Assembly: GCA_013299045.1 (NCBI GenBank)
Contig: JAAFJX010000027.1
Coordinates: 1-52,744 of the forward strand
Length of the DNA stretch: 52,744 bases
Direction of reading: 5' to 3'
From: Cytophagales bacterium
Lineage (GTDB): Bacteria; Bacteroidota; Bacteroidia; Cytophagales; Bernardetiaceae
Shown here: piece after piece, positions 44,241 to 52,527 of the stretch
How positions within the stretch are numbered: position 1 is the first letter of the stretch
How the letters are laid out: the number at the start of each line of letters is the position of its first letter
Position numbers and translations under genes: made by a program
Notes under the pieces: model-generated
Database searches by the model: none
The model's input: only the letters and a program-made list of their open reading frames with translations
What the model was told of the DNA's origin: nothing

Positions 44241-45215
44241 ATGATATTTGCCATGTTCTTGAATAGTCTTTCCAAACATTTGTTTGTTTTAGTTATAGTC
44301 GGTTTTTGTTTCGTTTCGTGCTCCTCTGGCACCAACACAAAAGAAGAGGTAAACCTTAGTGATTCTTATCGCGAAAAGATAATGAATCAAAAAATCATGT
44401 TAGATGATGCTCTCAAGCAACTTTCGCAAGAAAAGCAGCAGGTAGAAATGCTTAAAAAGCAGGTGGACGTTAGCGAGCAACAGCTACAAGCCGAAAAAAG
44501 TCGTAAAGTAATACCTATCCGAAAAGCCAATGACCTTAGCGGAGAGTATCAGCGCATGAAGGGCGAAGTAGAAAACTGGAAGGCTGTTTTGCAGCAGCGT
44601 GAATACCAATACGAAAAAGTAAAGCGAGAGTTGGACAATCTTATCAGCCAGTTAGGTAACTTCAACATCGAGGTTGTTCAAAATAAACTGGGCGAAATTG
44701 AAAAAATTAATAATTTGAATAAGATAGCAACAAGTGCAGGCGTGAGCCAAGTTCGCTATGACTCTTTAATGCAACTGCTTAATTATGAGCGCAGCAATAA
44801 TATTGAGACCGTTGATAAGCTCAAACGTTCGGTGGCAGCCTACTCACGTGAGGTGAAGAAGTGGAAAACCAAATTTAGCAAAAATGGCATTTATCTGCCC
44901 GAAAAATATACGCAGTTGGTTATTACGATGCAGCCAGACACTACAAAGCGTGCTGATTTAGGCGTAAAACTCAAAATAAAGCGAAGTGCAGAAAAGTTGC
45001 GCGAAACCTCTATGGAACTTTCCCTCATGTGTAAATTGCCAAATGGCAACTTGGTTAATCTATACAAAGAGCCTATGGTCTTTCAAAAAAATGTGGCCGA
45101 ACTGACTCTAGAAAACATCAAGAATGTTAAAGTAGAAAACACCGGCTGGCATGAGTTTATTGCCTATATTGACAACAAAGAGGCATTTTATGAAGACCTG
45201 TTCCTTTCCAGATAA
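44241..45215 (+). CDS. Coiled-coil lipoprotein
   Basis: This 324-residue protein starts with a signal peptide and lipobox (FCFVSC at about residue 26); an ATG four codons inside (44253) would also work. A long coiled coil follows, about residues 40-220 (KQLSQEKQQVEMLKKQVDVS and similar heptads). A C-terminal beta-like domain of about 100 residues contains VITMQPDTTKRADLGVKLKI and ELSLMCKLPNGNLVNLY. The build suggests a periplasmic spacer that reaches from the outer membrane. Its last 26 nt overlap the start of the OmpA-family gene, which indicates coupled translation. Not assigned to a named family. Confidence 0.8.
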   Translation: MIFAMFLNSLSKHLFVLVIVGFCFVSCSSGTNTKEEVNLSDSYREKIMNQKIMLDDALKQLSQEKQQVEMLKKQVDVSEQQLQAEKSRKVIPIRKANDLSGEYQRMKGEVENWKAVLQQREYQYEKVKRELDNLISQLGNFNIEVVQNKLGEIEKINNLNKIATSAGVSQVRYDSLMQLLNYERSNNIETVDKLKRSVAAYSREVKKWKTKFSKNGIYLPEKYTQLVITMQPDTTKRADLGVKLKIKRSAEKLRETSMELSLMCKLPNGNLVNLYKEPMVFQKNVAELTLENIKNVKVENTGWHEFIAYIDNKEAFYEDLFLSR

Positions 45216-46506
45216 AGAAAAAGGCCGCAGTTCTCTCATTCCTTATAGCTATTGCACCCAAACTCTGCTTATAATCGTGTTCTGGTGCATTTGTTGGACA
45301 GCCCATGCACAAATTGAGTGGGCTTATGGCGTGGTAGAATCCTCTATGCCTGAAAAAAGTGGCAAAGACTTTGGCCCCGACAAAGTGCTAGGCGAACCAG
45401 ATGCTTTTCCTAGCACCGAGATAAGCCCCCTTGCCTGGACGATTGATTTTGTCGTCAATGGTGCTACCGAAGAGGTCAAAGTTATGTTTGAAACCCCTAT
45501 TCCTGTACTCAAAATTTTTTTGGTAGAAAACTATGGTATAGGCCCCAAAGAAGTACAACTTTTTGATGAAACAGATAAGCTGAGAGAACGCTTTATCATC
45601 AATGAGAATTTTGACCTCAGCCTAATGATTGAGAGCAAGGTGTCTTATATTTTATTTTATAAAAAAACACCTTACAAAGTTAGATACATCAAAGTGATTA
45701 GTCATGCACCCTGGAACGGCGATAGTAAATGTCAGCTTGATGGCATCGGTATTGCCGAAACAGATGCTGTTTATCCTCTATCCGAAAAAGCGGAGTATTC
45801 AGTACTAAGCAATGTTATAAAGGACGAACCCAGTACGGTCGTTGCGCCATTTAAGAAATCTTATACGCTTAAAGGCCGGATAACAGACCTGAAAACAGGG
45901 CAGGGTATCAAAGATGCAGAGGTAGTACTGGTTAATGTGGCGGACGGAACGCGGTTTACCAAACTCAGCTCTGAGGAAGGTTTGTATGAATTTAATGTAT
46001 CTGAAAATCAGTATGTTATATCGGTTCAGAAGCCCAATTTTGTGAGTATAGAAAAGATACTCATTTCTACACTAGGTTTTCCGCAAGCCCATGATTTTAA
46101 TGCACCGCTTTATCTGCGTGCTTTTGATGCTACAAATAAAATTATTCTGAACGACATACAGTTTGACCTCAATTCTGATAGAATCATTGAGTCCTCATTG
46201 CCTATACTAGATAATTTGGTCAAAACACTCAAAAATTATTCAGATTCTTACATATATGTAGGTGTACATACCGACTCACGCGGTGAAGATGCCTATAACC
46301 TGAAACTATCCGAAGAGCGTGCCAAAACCGTCTATAATTATCTCATCAGTAAAGGCATAGAAGCGGGGCGGATACAAGCAAAGGGCTATGGCGAAACACA
46401 ACTTACAAACTACTGTGCCAATAATGTACTCTGCAATAACAGGCAGCATCTTGCAAACCGCCGCGTAGAAATATTGCTGAGCAATGACCCACCACAAGAT
46501 AAATAG
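45190..46506 (+). CDS. OmpA-family outer-membrane-associated protein with carboxypeptidase-regulatory-like domain
   Basis: This 438-residue exported protein has three parts. The N-terminal beta domain of about 170 residues (DFGPDKVLGEPDAFPS..., SPLAWTIDFV) is of the kind that precedes OmpA domains in Bacteroidota. The middle is a carboxypeptidase-regulatory-like domain (LKGRITDLKTGQGIKDAEVVL). The C-terminal OmpA peptidoglycan-binding domain is about residues 325-430 (IQFDLNSDRI, GVHTDSRGEDAYNLKLSEERA, NRRVEILLS, with the usual Asp and Arg). The ATG at 45190 is preferred because a signal peptide (hydrophobic core ending AHAQ) follows it. PorE of the T9SS also combines a regulatory-like and an OmpA domain, but lacks this N-terminus, so a link to secretion is only a possibility. 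Confidence 0.85.
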   Translation: MKTCSFPDKEKGRSSLIPYSYCTQTLLIIVFWCICWTAHAQIEWAYGVVESSMPEKSGKDFGPDKVLGEPDAFPSTEISPLAWTIDFVVNGATEEVKVMFETPIPVLKIFLVENYGIGPKEVQLFDETDKLRERFIINENFDLSLMIESKVSYILFYKKTPYKVRYIKVISHAPWNGDSKCQLDGIGIAETDAVYPLSEKAEYSVLSNVIKDEPSTVVAPFKKSYTLKGRITDLKTGQGIKDAEVVLVNVADGTRFTKLSSEEGLYEFNVSENQYVISVQKPNFVSIEKILISTLGFPQAHDFNAPLYLRAFDATNKIILNDIQFDLNSDRIIESSLPILDNLVKTLKNYSDSYIYVGVHTDSRGEDAYNLKLSEERAKTVYNYLISKGIEAGRIQAKGYGETQLTNYCANNVLCNNRQHLANRRVEILLSNDPPQDK

Positions 46507-46509
46507 TAT

Positions 46510-47193
46510 ATGAGCGCCTTTGTGTCGTTTTGGAAGCAAACCAAAGCCTTAATTATCCGTGAGTTCAAGAACGATTGGCGAAACAAGAATGCCCTGAATG
46601 CAGTTTTACTTTATTTGGGCGCTGCAATTTTTGTGGTTTATATGGGTTTTGACCTCCATAAGGGTTTTTTGAACAAGGTCGTTTGGAACACCCTCTTTTG
46701 GATAATTCTACTCTTTGCCGCATTCAATGCCATTGGTAAGAGTTTTGTAGAAGAAGCCGAAAGCAAAATGCTTTTTCTCTATTTTGTTGTGAAGCCCGAA
46801 GCCCTCATTTTGGCCAAAATTCTCTATAATGGCCTCTTAATGGTGGCTATCGGTACGGCTGGACTAGGTCTTTATGCGCTCGTTATGGGCTTTCCCGTGC
46901 AGGATATGTGGCTTTATCTGGCATTAGTCCTTCTTGCTGCTTTGGGCTTTTCTTGTATATTGACGCTCATTAGTAGCATTGCAGCGCAGGCAAGCAACAG
47001 TAGTACGCTCATGGCCGTTATTGGTTTTCCCTTAATTTTGCCTTTTTTGCTTCTACTCCTCAAAGCCTCAAAAAATGCGTTAGACGGCCTTGCACGCTCA
47101 CAGAGCCTCAATGAAATTCAAACCCTGACTGCTATTATTGTCTTGTCCTTAGCAGTGTCTATGCTCCTTTTCAGATTTATTTGGCGAGGATAA
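46510..47193 (+). CDS. ccmB: Haem exporter protein CcmB-like
   Basis: This 227-residue membrane protein has six helices and the CcmB build seen in Bacteroidota: a charged start with LIIREFKNDWRNKNAL, NTLFWIILLFAAFNAIGKSFVEE, then KPEALILAKILYN. The C-terminal part has FPLILPFLLLLLKASK. CcmB is the membrane part of the cytochrome c maturation ABC system that handles haem. It begins 3 nt after the OmpA-family stop, so it belongs to that transcript. ccmA and ccmC are not adjacent; the gene is followed by copy C, then by a gene on the other strand. The two di-heme proteins in this window need c-type haem maturation. Confidence 0.88.
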   Translation: MSAFVSFWKQTKALIIREFKNDWRNKNALNAVLLYLGAAIFVVYMGFDLHKGFLNKVVWNTLFWIILLFAAFNAIGKSFVEEAESKMLFLYFVVKPEALILAKILYNGLLMVAIGTAGLGLYALVMGFPVQDMWLYLALVLLAALGFSCILTLISSIAAQASNSSTLMAVIGFPLILPFLLLLLKASKNALDGLARSQSLNEIQTLTAIIVLSLAVSMLLFRFIWRG

Positions 47194-47203
47194 AGGCTAT
47201 GTA

Positions 47204-47664
47204 GTCTTCCCTTAAAATGTATCTAAGATATTTACTATCAGTAAATTAAACAAGCATTTCATCTTCAAAATGTCTTGCTTTTTAGCCTATTTTGTCAAAA
47301 AACTGGCAAAACCTCAACGCCTCTTACGGCCTGCCATGCCTCGCATCAGACAAAAGCGAATGGCTCAAATGTCAGAGGGTAAGATTTTCTGTGTTACCAT
47401 GTTTTGTAAGAGAGTGAATCAAAGAAAAAGCCATTCGCTGGTTTAGATGAAAAAAGCCTGTTTTTCATCTAAATTGGCCTTTTGCGAGGCTTGATTTTTT
47501 TGCTATGCCCTGCGGTCGGAACTTTCAGCTCGCGCTTTAGTTCTGCATCAAAGCAAAAAGTAGAGAGAAAAAGCTACCCAAAAATCATGAGGGTGTTCCT
47601 AAAGCAGATAAATCATATCAATCAATTGAGGTGCTTGTTCTTGGCAGACTTTTTAAGAGACAAC
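47204..47664 (-). mobile_element. MITE-like element, copy C (461 bp), inverted relative to A and B
   Basis: Ends are GTCTTCCCTTAAAATGT (left) and ACTTTTTAAGAGACAAC (right), flanked by TATGTA (47198-47203) and TAATTA (47665-47670). It matches copy A over almost its entire length. The + strand here has a frame ending MRVFLKQINHINQLRCLFL..., which runs into the terminal repeat, the same frame as in copy A. It lies between ccmB and a convergent gene whose TAG stop is on its edge. Confidence 0.86.
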
Positions 47665-48704
47665 TAATTAGAGTAACAAACACCTATGCGCAGAGACAAT
47701 ACTTGTGCAAAATCGGCTGGGCGGTCGGTATAAAAAAGCAATATCTTAGCGTTCTTTTTTACCCCAAAAAATTTTGTTACTTTGGCTGTTGTTTTCATAT
47801 ACAATACCACGTTGTGTGCCTCAGCTTTCCCCAAAAGAGAAAACTGAATAACATCTGCTGCTTCAGGAATCTCCTCCGATAGTTCAAAGCGCTCAATTTC
47901 TTCAAAATTTATGTTTGTTTCAGCAGCAAGACCATTACAAATAACCAAGCAGTCTTGCTTGAATCTAATCTGCCTAGCAGAAATTGCCCTTATATGCGCC
48001 AATAACTGCAAAGCTGTGTAAAGACTGAGGGCAGTTGTGATCCAGGCTGCTGTTGTGCTCCAGAGGTCAAGGAGCAGGTGTGCAGCAAGTGTTTCTATGA
48101 GTACAACGGACAACAAGGCGTACAAAAACCCTATGATGCCGCTTTCTTTATGATTGGTAAATGTTGTTTGATAGTCGGCCTCTTTTGTTTTTTGTGGAAT
48201 GAAAAGATAATAAAAAATAGCCAACTCTGATGCAAACAAATAGCCAAGAATTTCACTACCAAAAACTTGTGTCAGAAAACTTCTGGCTTTAGCTATAAAT
48301 TCTGTATTTGCTGCATTGGTTTGTCTATTTTTATTCGCCAAATAAAAGCTCCGCACCAACGCCCCTACTATCGCGATTTCAATAATAGGGTAGGCATAAT
48401 TTTTAATATAGTGCAGCATAATGCTGTTACGACTGTCTAGAACCAAACCCACAAGAAGTAAGCCAGCCACCCAAATTCGCAAAATGCTCATTCTGGAAAC
48501 CTGCGTTTTACGAATACACAAATAGTATAAAAATGGCGCTAAAATCAGCACATCGGCTAAAATTGCATGGGACATCAATATACTATCTGCCTGAAAGCGC
48601 GGAGTAAGTACCGTGAGGCAACTCAAAGTGGCGACCAATACAGGAAGTCCCAAAGCAAGAAGCCAGTTAGGTTTATTGCGCTTATGTTCTAATGCTACAG
48701 TCAT
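47664..48704 (-). CDS. Multi-pass membrane protein with soluble C-terminal domain
   Basis: This 346-residue protein was not assigned to a named family. It has about seven to eight membrane helices in the first 240 residues. A soluble beta-type tail of about 95 residues (FKQDCLVICNGLAAETNINFEEIERFEL, then VVLYMKTTAKVTKFFG) resembles bacterial PH-like domains. The start ATG at 48704 is preceded by AAGGAG at good distance, unusual in this window. It starts 16 nt after the YHYH gene stop, so it is the last gene of the MbnP/MbnH/YHYH operon. Its TAG stop is formed at the edge of copy C. Confidence 0.75.
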   Translation of the reverse strand: MTVALEHKRNKPNWLLALGLPVLVATLSCLTVLTPRFQADSILMSHAILADVLILAPFLYYLCIRKTQVSRMSILRIWVAGLLLVGLVLDSRNSIMLHYIKNYAYPIIEIAIVGALVRSFYLANKNRQTNAANTEFIAKARSFLTQVFGSEILGYLFASELAIFYYLFIPQKTKEADYQTTFTNHKESGIIGFLYALLSVVLIETLAAHLLLDLWSTTAAWITTALSLYTALQLLAHIRAISARQIRFKQDCLVICNGLAAETNINFEEIERFELSEEIPEAADVIQFSLLGKAEAHNVVLYMKTTAKVTKFFGVKKNAKILLFYTDRPADFAQVLSLRIGVCYSN

Positions 48705-48720
48705 TTCAATCTCCTTGTAA

Positions 48721-50640
48721 TCAGCGTTCTATTTGAACTTTCATTGTTTTGGAAAAGCTGTTATTGCTAATTCGGACAAAATAAAGGCCGTTATAAAGCG
48801 TCTGCACATCAAAATAAGCAATGGTTTGGCCTTTGTAAATGTGGCTGCTTTGAAGTTCGCGGCCTATCGCATCATAAAGCTGAACACGCAAATCTTCGCG
48901 TACCAAGTCCACAATTTGTATGCCTATCAAGTCTTGGGCAGGGTTAGGCGCAATGTTGATGGTAGGTGTTTTACCAAAATCGCCGAGTCCAGTTGGCACA
49001 GAGGCTAGTTGTTTGACTATCAAAGACTTGGCCGTAAATCCGTCGCCTTCCGCTTTAATGGTGGCGAATCTGATTTTATCGGTAGTATTGGCTGCTATTT
49101 CTAAACCGATGGTGGCATTATCTTTACCGCTATTGCTGCTCAGTTTTAACCAATCGGCAGAGGTGCTGAGTTTCCAAGTAGTATTAGAGTTAAGACTAAA
49201 GCTGTTGGTACTCTTGGCCGCTTCTACCGTCATTGTATCGGTGCTCAGAGTAAGAAAAAAGGTTTTGGCATCAGCCTGAGTAATTTTTACGAGTTGGCTA
49301 GCCAGACCAGCAGCTTCCACGGTTACGGTAGCAGAACGAGACGTGCTAGTAGTATTTGCAGCAGCGGTTAATGTTATTGAGGCATTATTTGAACCACTGG
49401 TGGTGCTCAAAGTAAGCCAAGACTGGTCTGATTTGGCTGTCCATGCTACGTTTGAGGTAACTTCCACAATTCCCAATTTATTGGCTTCAGCAGGAATACT
49501 GATACTAGCGGGTGCAGCTTTTAGAAAAGACGAAACGGGCGTATAAACCGTAGTTGCTTCTGATACGGAAGTTACTTTTCGGTTTGCATACACGCCATAA
49601 AAGGTGGGGCCAACCGCGTAAGGATAAGCAGAATTATGATTGGCATCAACTGTGCAAAAATAGGCATAAGTACCTTTCGGATACTCTGGCGTTATGCAAA
49701 ATCTACCATTATGTTCGTCCAGATAGTCAGGCGTACTGGCAGAAGTGGGCGTATAGGCATAGTCTTCACGAAAATAACCGAGTGGATAAGTAGCACTTAC
49801 CGCGGGGCCGTCTTCCACGTCCGTACCATCAGCCCAGTTTGTGCGTGTGGTAATGCTGCGCAAGGCATAGCTTGATTTTATACGTGTAATGCCGCCCGTC
49901 CCATCGGCATTTTTGTAACCATAAGCGCCATAAATAGGGAAACCATCATAAGCAAAGCCAATAAGAGGTGAGTGCTTGGCAGGGTCAATGACGTAAAGGC
50001 CGTCTGCATCATACAGATTACAAATGGTAGAAATGACGTTGATATCTAGCTTAAATGCGCTTGGATTCTGGTGGTGGTGATAATTGCCTTGTGCGGGGTG
50101 GCCTTTACTGCAATCGAAACCAGCTCTCTCAGCCACAATAGCATCTCTGTTCCAGGACATTTCTGCACCAGGCCCACCCGGACACGGAGGATTGCCGGGG
50201 CCACCACAGAGCGAGCCTGTAGAAGCATTCCAAGCTACACCATCGCGGTAGTCAAAGAGCGCCACGCCATTGATAAAAACGCCAATGTTTCCGCCTGTAG
50301 TTTTGGTGGGCGTGCCAGTACCTTTGGCTGGGCTGAGCGGAAATTTAAAAATAGCGTTTTGGTTACTGGCTTGCGATGGATTACCGTCTTGAAAAGGCCC
50401 CGTAGGGTATGCTGGTACGCCTTTGGTGTGTACATAAACAAAAGAGGCGCTATATTCCACTTTTTGGCAATTAACAAGTATTTTGTTATCAATAGCCGTA
50501 GAGCTACCACTATTGTAGTAGGAACCGGTTTTGGTAGTATTCTGCAACCAGCTTGTTATGCCGGGGTTGTCTTGTGCCAAAAGCCGAGTCCAGAGTAAAG
50601 TTTGCACAAGACAAAACGTAAGAATGAAAGAATGACGCAT
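48721..50640 (-). CDS. YHYH-domain protein with BACON-like repeats and T9SS sorting domain
   Basis: This 639-residue secreted protein has a signal peptide (ending LLAQD). A YHYH-type domain covers about residues 50-330 and includes GNYHHHQNPSAFKLD, HSPLIGFAYDGFPIYGAYGY and KGTYAYFCTVDANH, with many His and Cys that could bind metal. Two BACON/Ig-like modules follow (about 365-455 and 455-545; VTSNVAWTAKSDQSWLTLST, LNSNTTWKLSTSADWLKLSS). The last 80 residues are a type A T9SS sorting domain (NIAPNPAQDLIGIQI, YDAIGRELQ, LYNGLYFVRISN). It should be exported across the outer membrane and attached or released. It lies 40 nt after the MbnH-like gene, suggesting a functional link in metal or redox chemistry. 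Confidence 0.92.
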   Translation of the reverse strand: MRHSFILTFCLVQTLLWTRLLAQDNPGITSWLQNTTKTGSYYNSGSSTAIDNKILVNCQKVEYSASFVYVHTKGVPAYPTGPFQDGNPSQASNQNAIFKFPLSPAKGTGTPTKTTGGNIGVFINGVALFDYRDGVAWNASTGSLCGGPGNPPCPGGPGAEMSWNRDAIVAERAGFDCSKGHPAQGNYHHHQNPSAFKLDINVISTICNLYDADGLYVIDPAKHSPLIGFAYDGFPIYGAYGYKNADGTGGITRIKSSYALRSITTRTNWADGTDVEDGPAVSATYPLGYFREDYAYTPTSASTPDYLDEHNGRFCITPEYPKGTYAYFCTVDANHNSAYPYAVGPTFYGVYANRKVTSVSEATTVYTPVSSFLKAAPASISIPAEANKLGIVEVTSNVAWTAKSDQSWLTLSTTSGSNNASITLTAAANTTSTSRSATVTVEAAGLASQLVKITQADAKTFFLTLSTDTMTVEAAKSTNSFSLNSNTTWKLSTSADWLKLSSNSGKDNATIGLEIAANTTDKIRFATIKAEGDGFTAKSLIVKQLASVPTGLGDFGKTPTINIAPNPAQDLIGIQIVDLVREDLRVQLYDAIGRELQSSHIYKGQTIAYFDVQTLYNGLYFVRISNNSFSKTMKVQIER

Positions 50641-50680
50641 GCAGTAAAAGCGTTTAAAATGAAAAGATTAGTACAAAATC

Positions 50681-51670
50681 CTACTTGTTTTTGAGTAGAT
50701 AGGGTGGATAAGAAAAATTCCTGTCAAAGATAAAATGTTTGTCATTCAAAGTCAATAAAAAAGCAATTAAATTTACTTTTTCCTCACTCGTCAGCAAGAT
50801 AGGGTTCGGCAAATTGGCTTTTGTATAATGACCCAGCACTTGGTAAAGGGTTTTGAAGCGACCGTCGTGCATATAGGGATAAGAGTAAGACAGATTCCGC
50901 AAACTTGGTACTTTAAACAAAAGACTATCTGTGGGCTGAGCAGTTGTCAAAAATCTGCCAAAGTCCTTCAAGTGATGGTCAAGCGGCAAGCCGTTGCGTT
51001 GAAACGAAAAATTGCTAAAAAGAGGCTCTGTATGACAAACATTGCAGTTTTTTTTGAAAAGCAAATACCCTTTTTTCTCTTGCTCTGTGAAGACTGCTTC
51101 GCTGCGTTGCACACTGTCATACTTGGCATTTGCCGAAATCAACCTCAACTGAAACTGCATGAGTGCGTCTAATAAATGCCGTGTAGAAACGATAGAATCC
51201 TTATAGGCTTTATAGAAAAGTTGAGGATAATAGCCCGAGTCTTGTAATTTTTTTAGAACCTCGGAGAGTTTGCTACCCATTTCTACTGGGCTTTCTATGG
51301 GTGCCAATGCCTGTGCGTCAAGTCTTTGTATAGCCCCGTCCCACATGAAGCTGTGTTGCCATGCCAAATTCATAAGGGCAGGGGCATTGCGCGTGCCTAT
51401 GGAATCGTGTATGCCATGACTGAGACGGTGGTCGGTATGTGCAAAGGCGTTGTAAGAAGTATGACAAGAGGCACAAGAAATGCTGTTGTTGGCAGATAGA
51501 ATGGGGTCGTAGAATAAAATTCTGCCCAATTCGGCTCGCTTTGCATTTAATTTGGTGTGTTTGAGGCGCATGATAGGCTCTGGAAAATGCGCTGGCCGAA
51601 GCCGCACACCTTGATAGGCCATACAGCTCGCTAAAGCAAAAACAAGGGCTAAACAATAGTTTCTGTTCAT
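50681..51670 (-). CDS. MbnH-like di-heme enzyme (CcpA/MauG family) lipoprotein
   Basis: This 329-residue protein has a lipobox (FALASC) and two c-type haem motifs, SCASCHT (about residue 72) and NCNVCHT (about residue 210). Family blocks are RNAPALMNLAWQHSFMWDGA, KVPSLRNLSYSYPYMHDGRF and LIAFLLTLNDKHF. The ATG at 51670 overlaps the MbnP stop (ATGA), so translation is coupled; a TTG six codons upstream would also read. In the described MbnH-MbnP pair the di-heme enzyme oxidises a tryptophan of MbnP to kynurenine, which creates a copper site. That this homologue does so is inferred from its partner gene. A second, less closely paired homologue is at 24492-25559. Confidence 0.93.
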   Translation of the reverse strand: MNRNYCLALVFALASCMAYQGVRLRPAHFPEPIMRLKHTKLNAKRAELGRILFYDPILSANNSISCASCHTSYNAFAHTDHRLSHGIHDSIGTRNAPALMNLAWQHSFMWDGAIQRLDAQALAPIESPVEMGSKLSEVLKKLQDSGYYPQLFYKAYKDSIVSTRHLLDALMQFQLRLISANAKYDSVQRSEAVFTEQEKKGYLLFKKNCNVCHTEPLFSNFSFQRNGLPLDHHLKDFGRFLTTAQPTDSLLFKVPSLRNLSYSYPYMHDGRFKTLYQVLGHYTKANLPNPILLTSEEKVNLIAFLLTLNDKHFIFDRNFSYPPYLLKNK

Positions 51671-52311
51671 TTCGTTACATGGATACAATCTCTGAATGCT
51701 TCTGCTGCTATAACCGCTCGGCTACTCGGCGACATTAACTCAAAAACAGGCATCTGAACCATGACTGCCAAAAAAGTATCTGCATCTATCCGCAAAGTCT
51801 GTGCTTCATAGAGGCCATCTATGCTCAAAAGCCGAAAGGTGTTGTTTGGAGATTGGTAGCCGCCTATATGATAAATAAAAGGTCGTTTTGAGGTATGCGA
51901 GCAGCCTATTCCGCCTTCAATTTTGATATGAATAAAGCCGTTTTGCCAAGTCCAATACATACCTTTAGTCGGGTCTAGGTCGCCAATCATCTGGGCAGTC
52001 GCATTTGTGAGGCTGTCTATACCCAGCCCAAGTTTGTGCTGCTTTTTAATAGATTGGATAGGAATAAAAAGGCTAGTGCTGTCCTCAAAATCAATAAGTT
52101 TGTTAAACGGCCACAGATAAAACTTGCAGACCTCAATGCGAACGCTATCTTGGAGTTTGGCAGAAAAAAAAGGTATGCCTAGTGTTATTCTTTGTTCTTG
52201 GCTGCCTAGCTCAAAAGAAAGTCTGGGCGGCTCTTGTGCGGCCAAAGTTTTGATAAAAAAAAATAGATAAACCAAAACCAAATTTGATATTCTCGCTAAA
52301 ATAGGGCTCAT
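51667..52311 (-). CDS. MbnP-family protein (substrate partner of the di-heme enzyme)
   Basis: This 214-residue exported protein has a signal peptide (hydrophobic core ending TLAAQE). The family core is plain: LGLGIDSLTNATAQMIG, then GDLDPTKGMYWTWQNGF, IHIKIEGG, and further on YHIGGYQSPNNTFRLLSI. The MYWTWQ segment carries the tryptophans that, in the studied MbnP, include the one changed to kynurenine. A late Cys pair (C-S-H, and D-C-I-H near the C-terminus) may form a disulfide. Translation is coupled to the MbnH-like gene (ATGA overlap). MbnP was found beside methanobactin genes, but homologues without methanobactin are common, as here. Confidence 0.88.
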   Translation of the reverse strand: MSPILARISNLVLVYLFFFIKTLAAQEPPRLSFELGSQEQRITLGIPFFSAKLQDSVRIEVCKFYLWPFNKLIDFEDSTSLFIPIQSIKKQHKLGLGIDSLTNATAQMIGDLDPTKGMYWTWQNGFIHIKIEGGIGCSHTSKRPFIYHIGGYQSPNNTFRLLSIDGLYEAQTLRIDADTFLAVMVQMPVFELMSPSSRAVIAAEAFRDCIHVTK

Positions 52312-52331
52312 GACGGGTGCTTTAAGACAGA

Positions 52332-52339
52332 CAAAAATA
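52332..52339 (-). promoter_or_regulatory. Candidate -7 box of the MbnP operon
   Basis: TATTTTTG on the minus strand, 20 nt before the MbnP ATG. No TTG is at the right distance, so this is tentative. Confidence 0.35.
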
Positions 52340-52451
52340 AGGGATTTTTGACATAGATTTTAATACCACCAGCAGAAAATAAAGTGCTTCTATCTAACTT
52401 TCAGGTTTAAAACCACTGGCCTGTCCATCTCACAGCGTGTGTATCAAGCCC

Positions 52452-52500
52452 CAAAAAACAAAACAACCCCACAAAGCCCTAAAAGCCTGATGAGGTTGTT
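52452..52500 (-). terminator. Terminator after the CAP-domain gene
   Basis: AACAACC (52462-52468) pairs with GGTTGTT (52494-52500). On the minus strand the stem is followed by TTGTTTTTTGG. It separates the partial gene from the MbnP operon. Confidence 0.7.
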
Positions 52501-52527
52501 CTTATTTTGTCTTTGAAATAGAATGAT

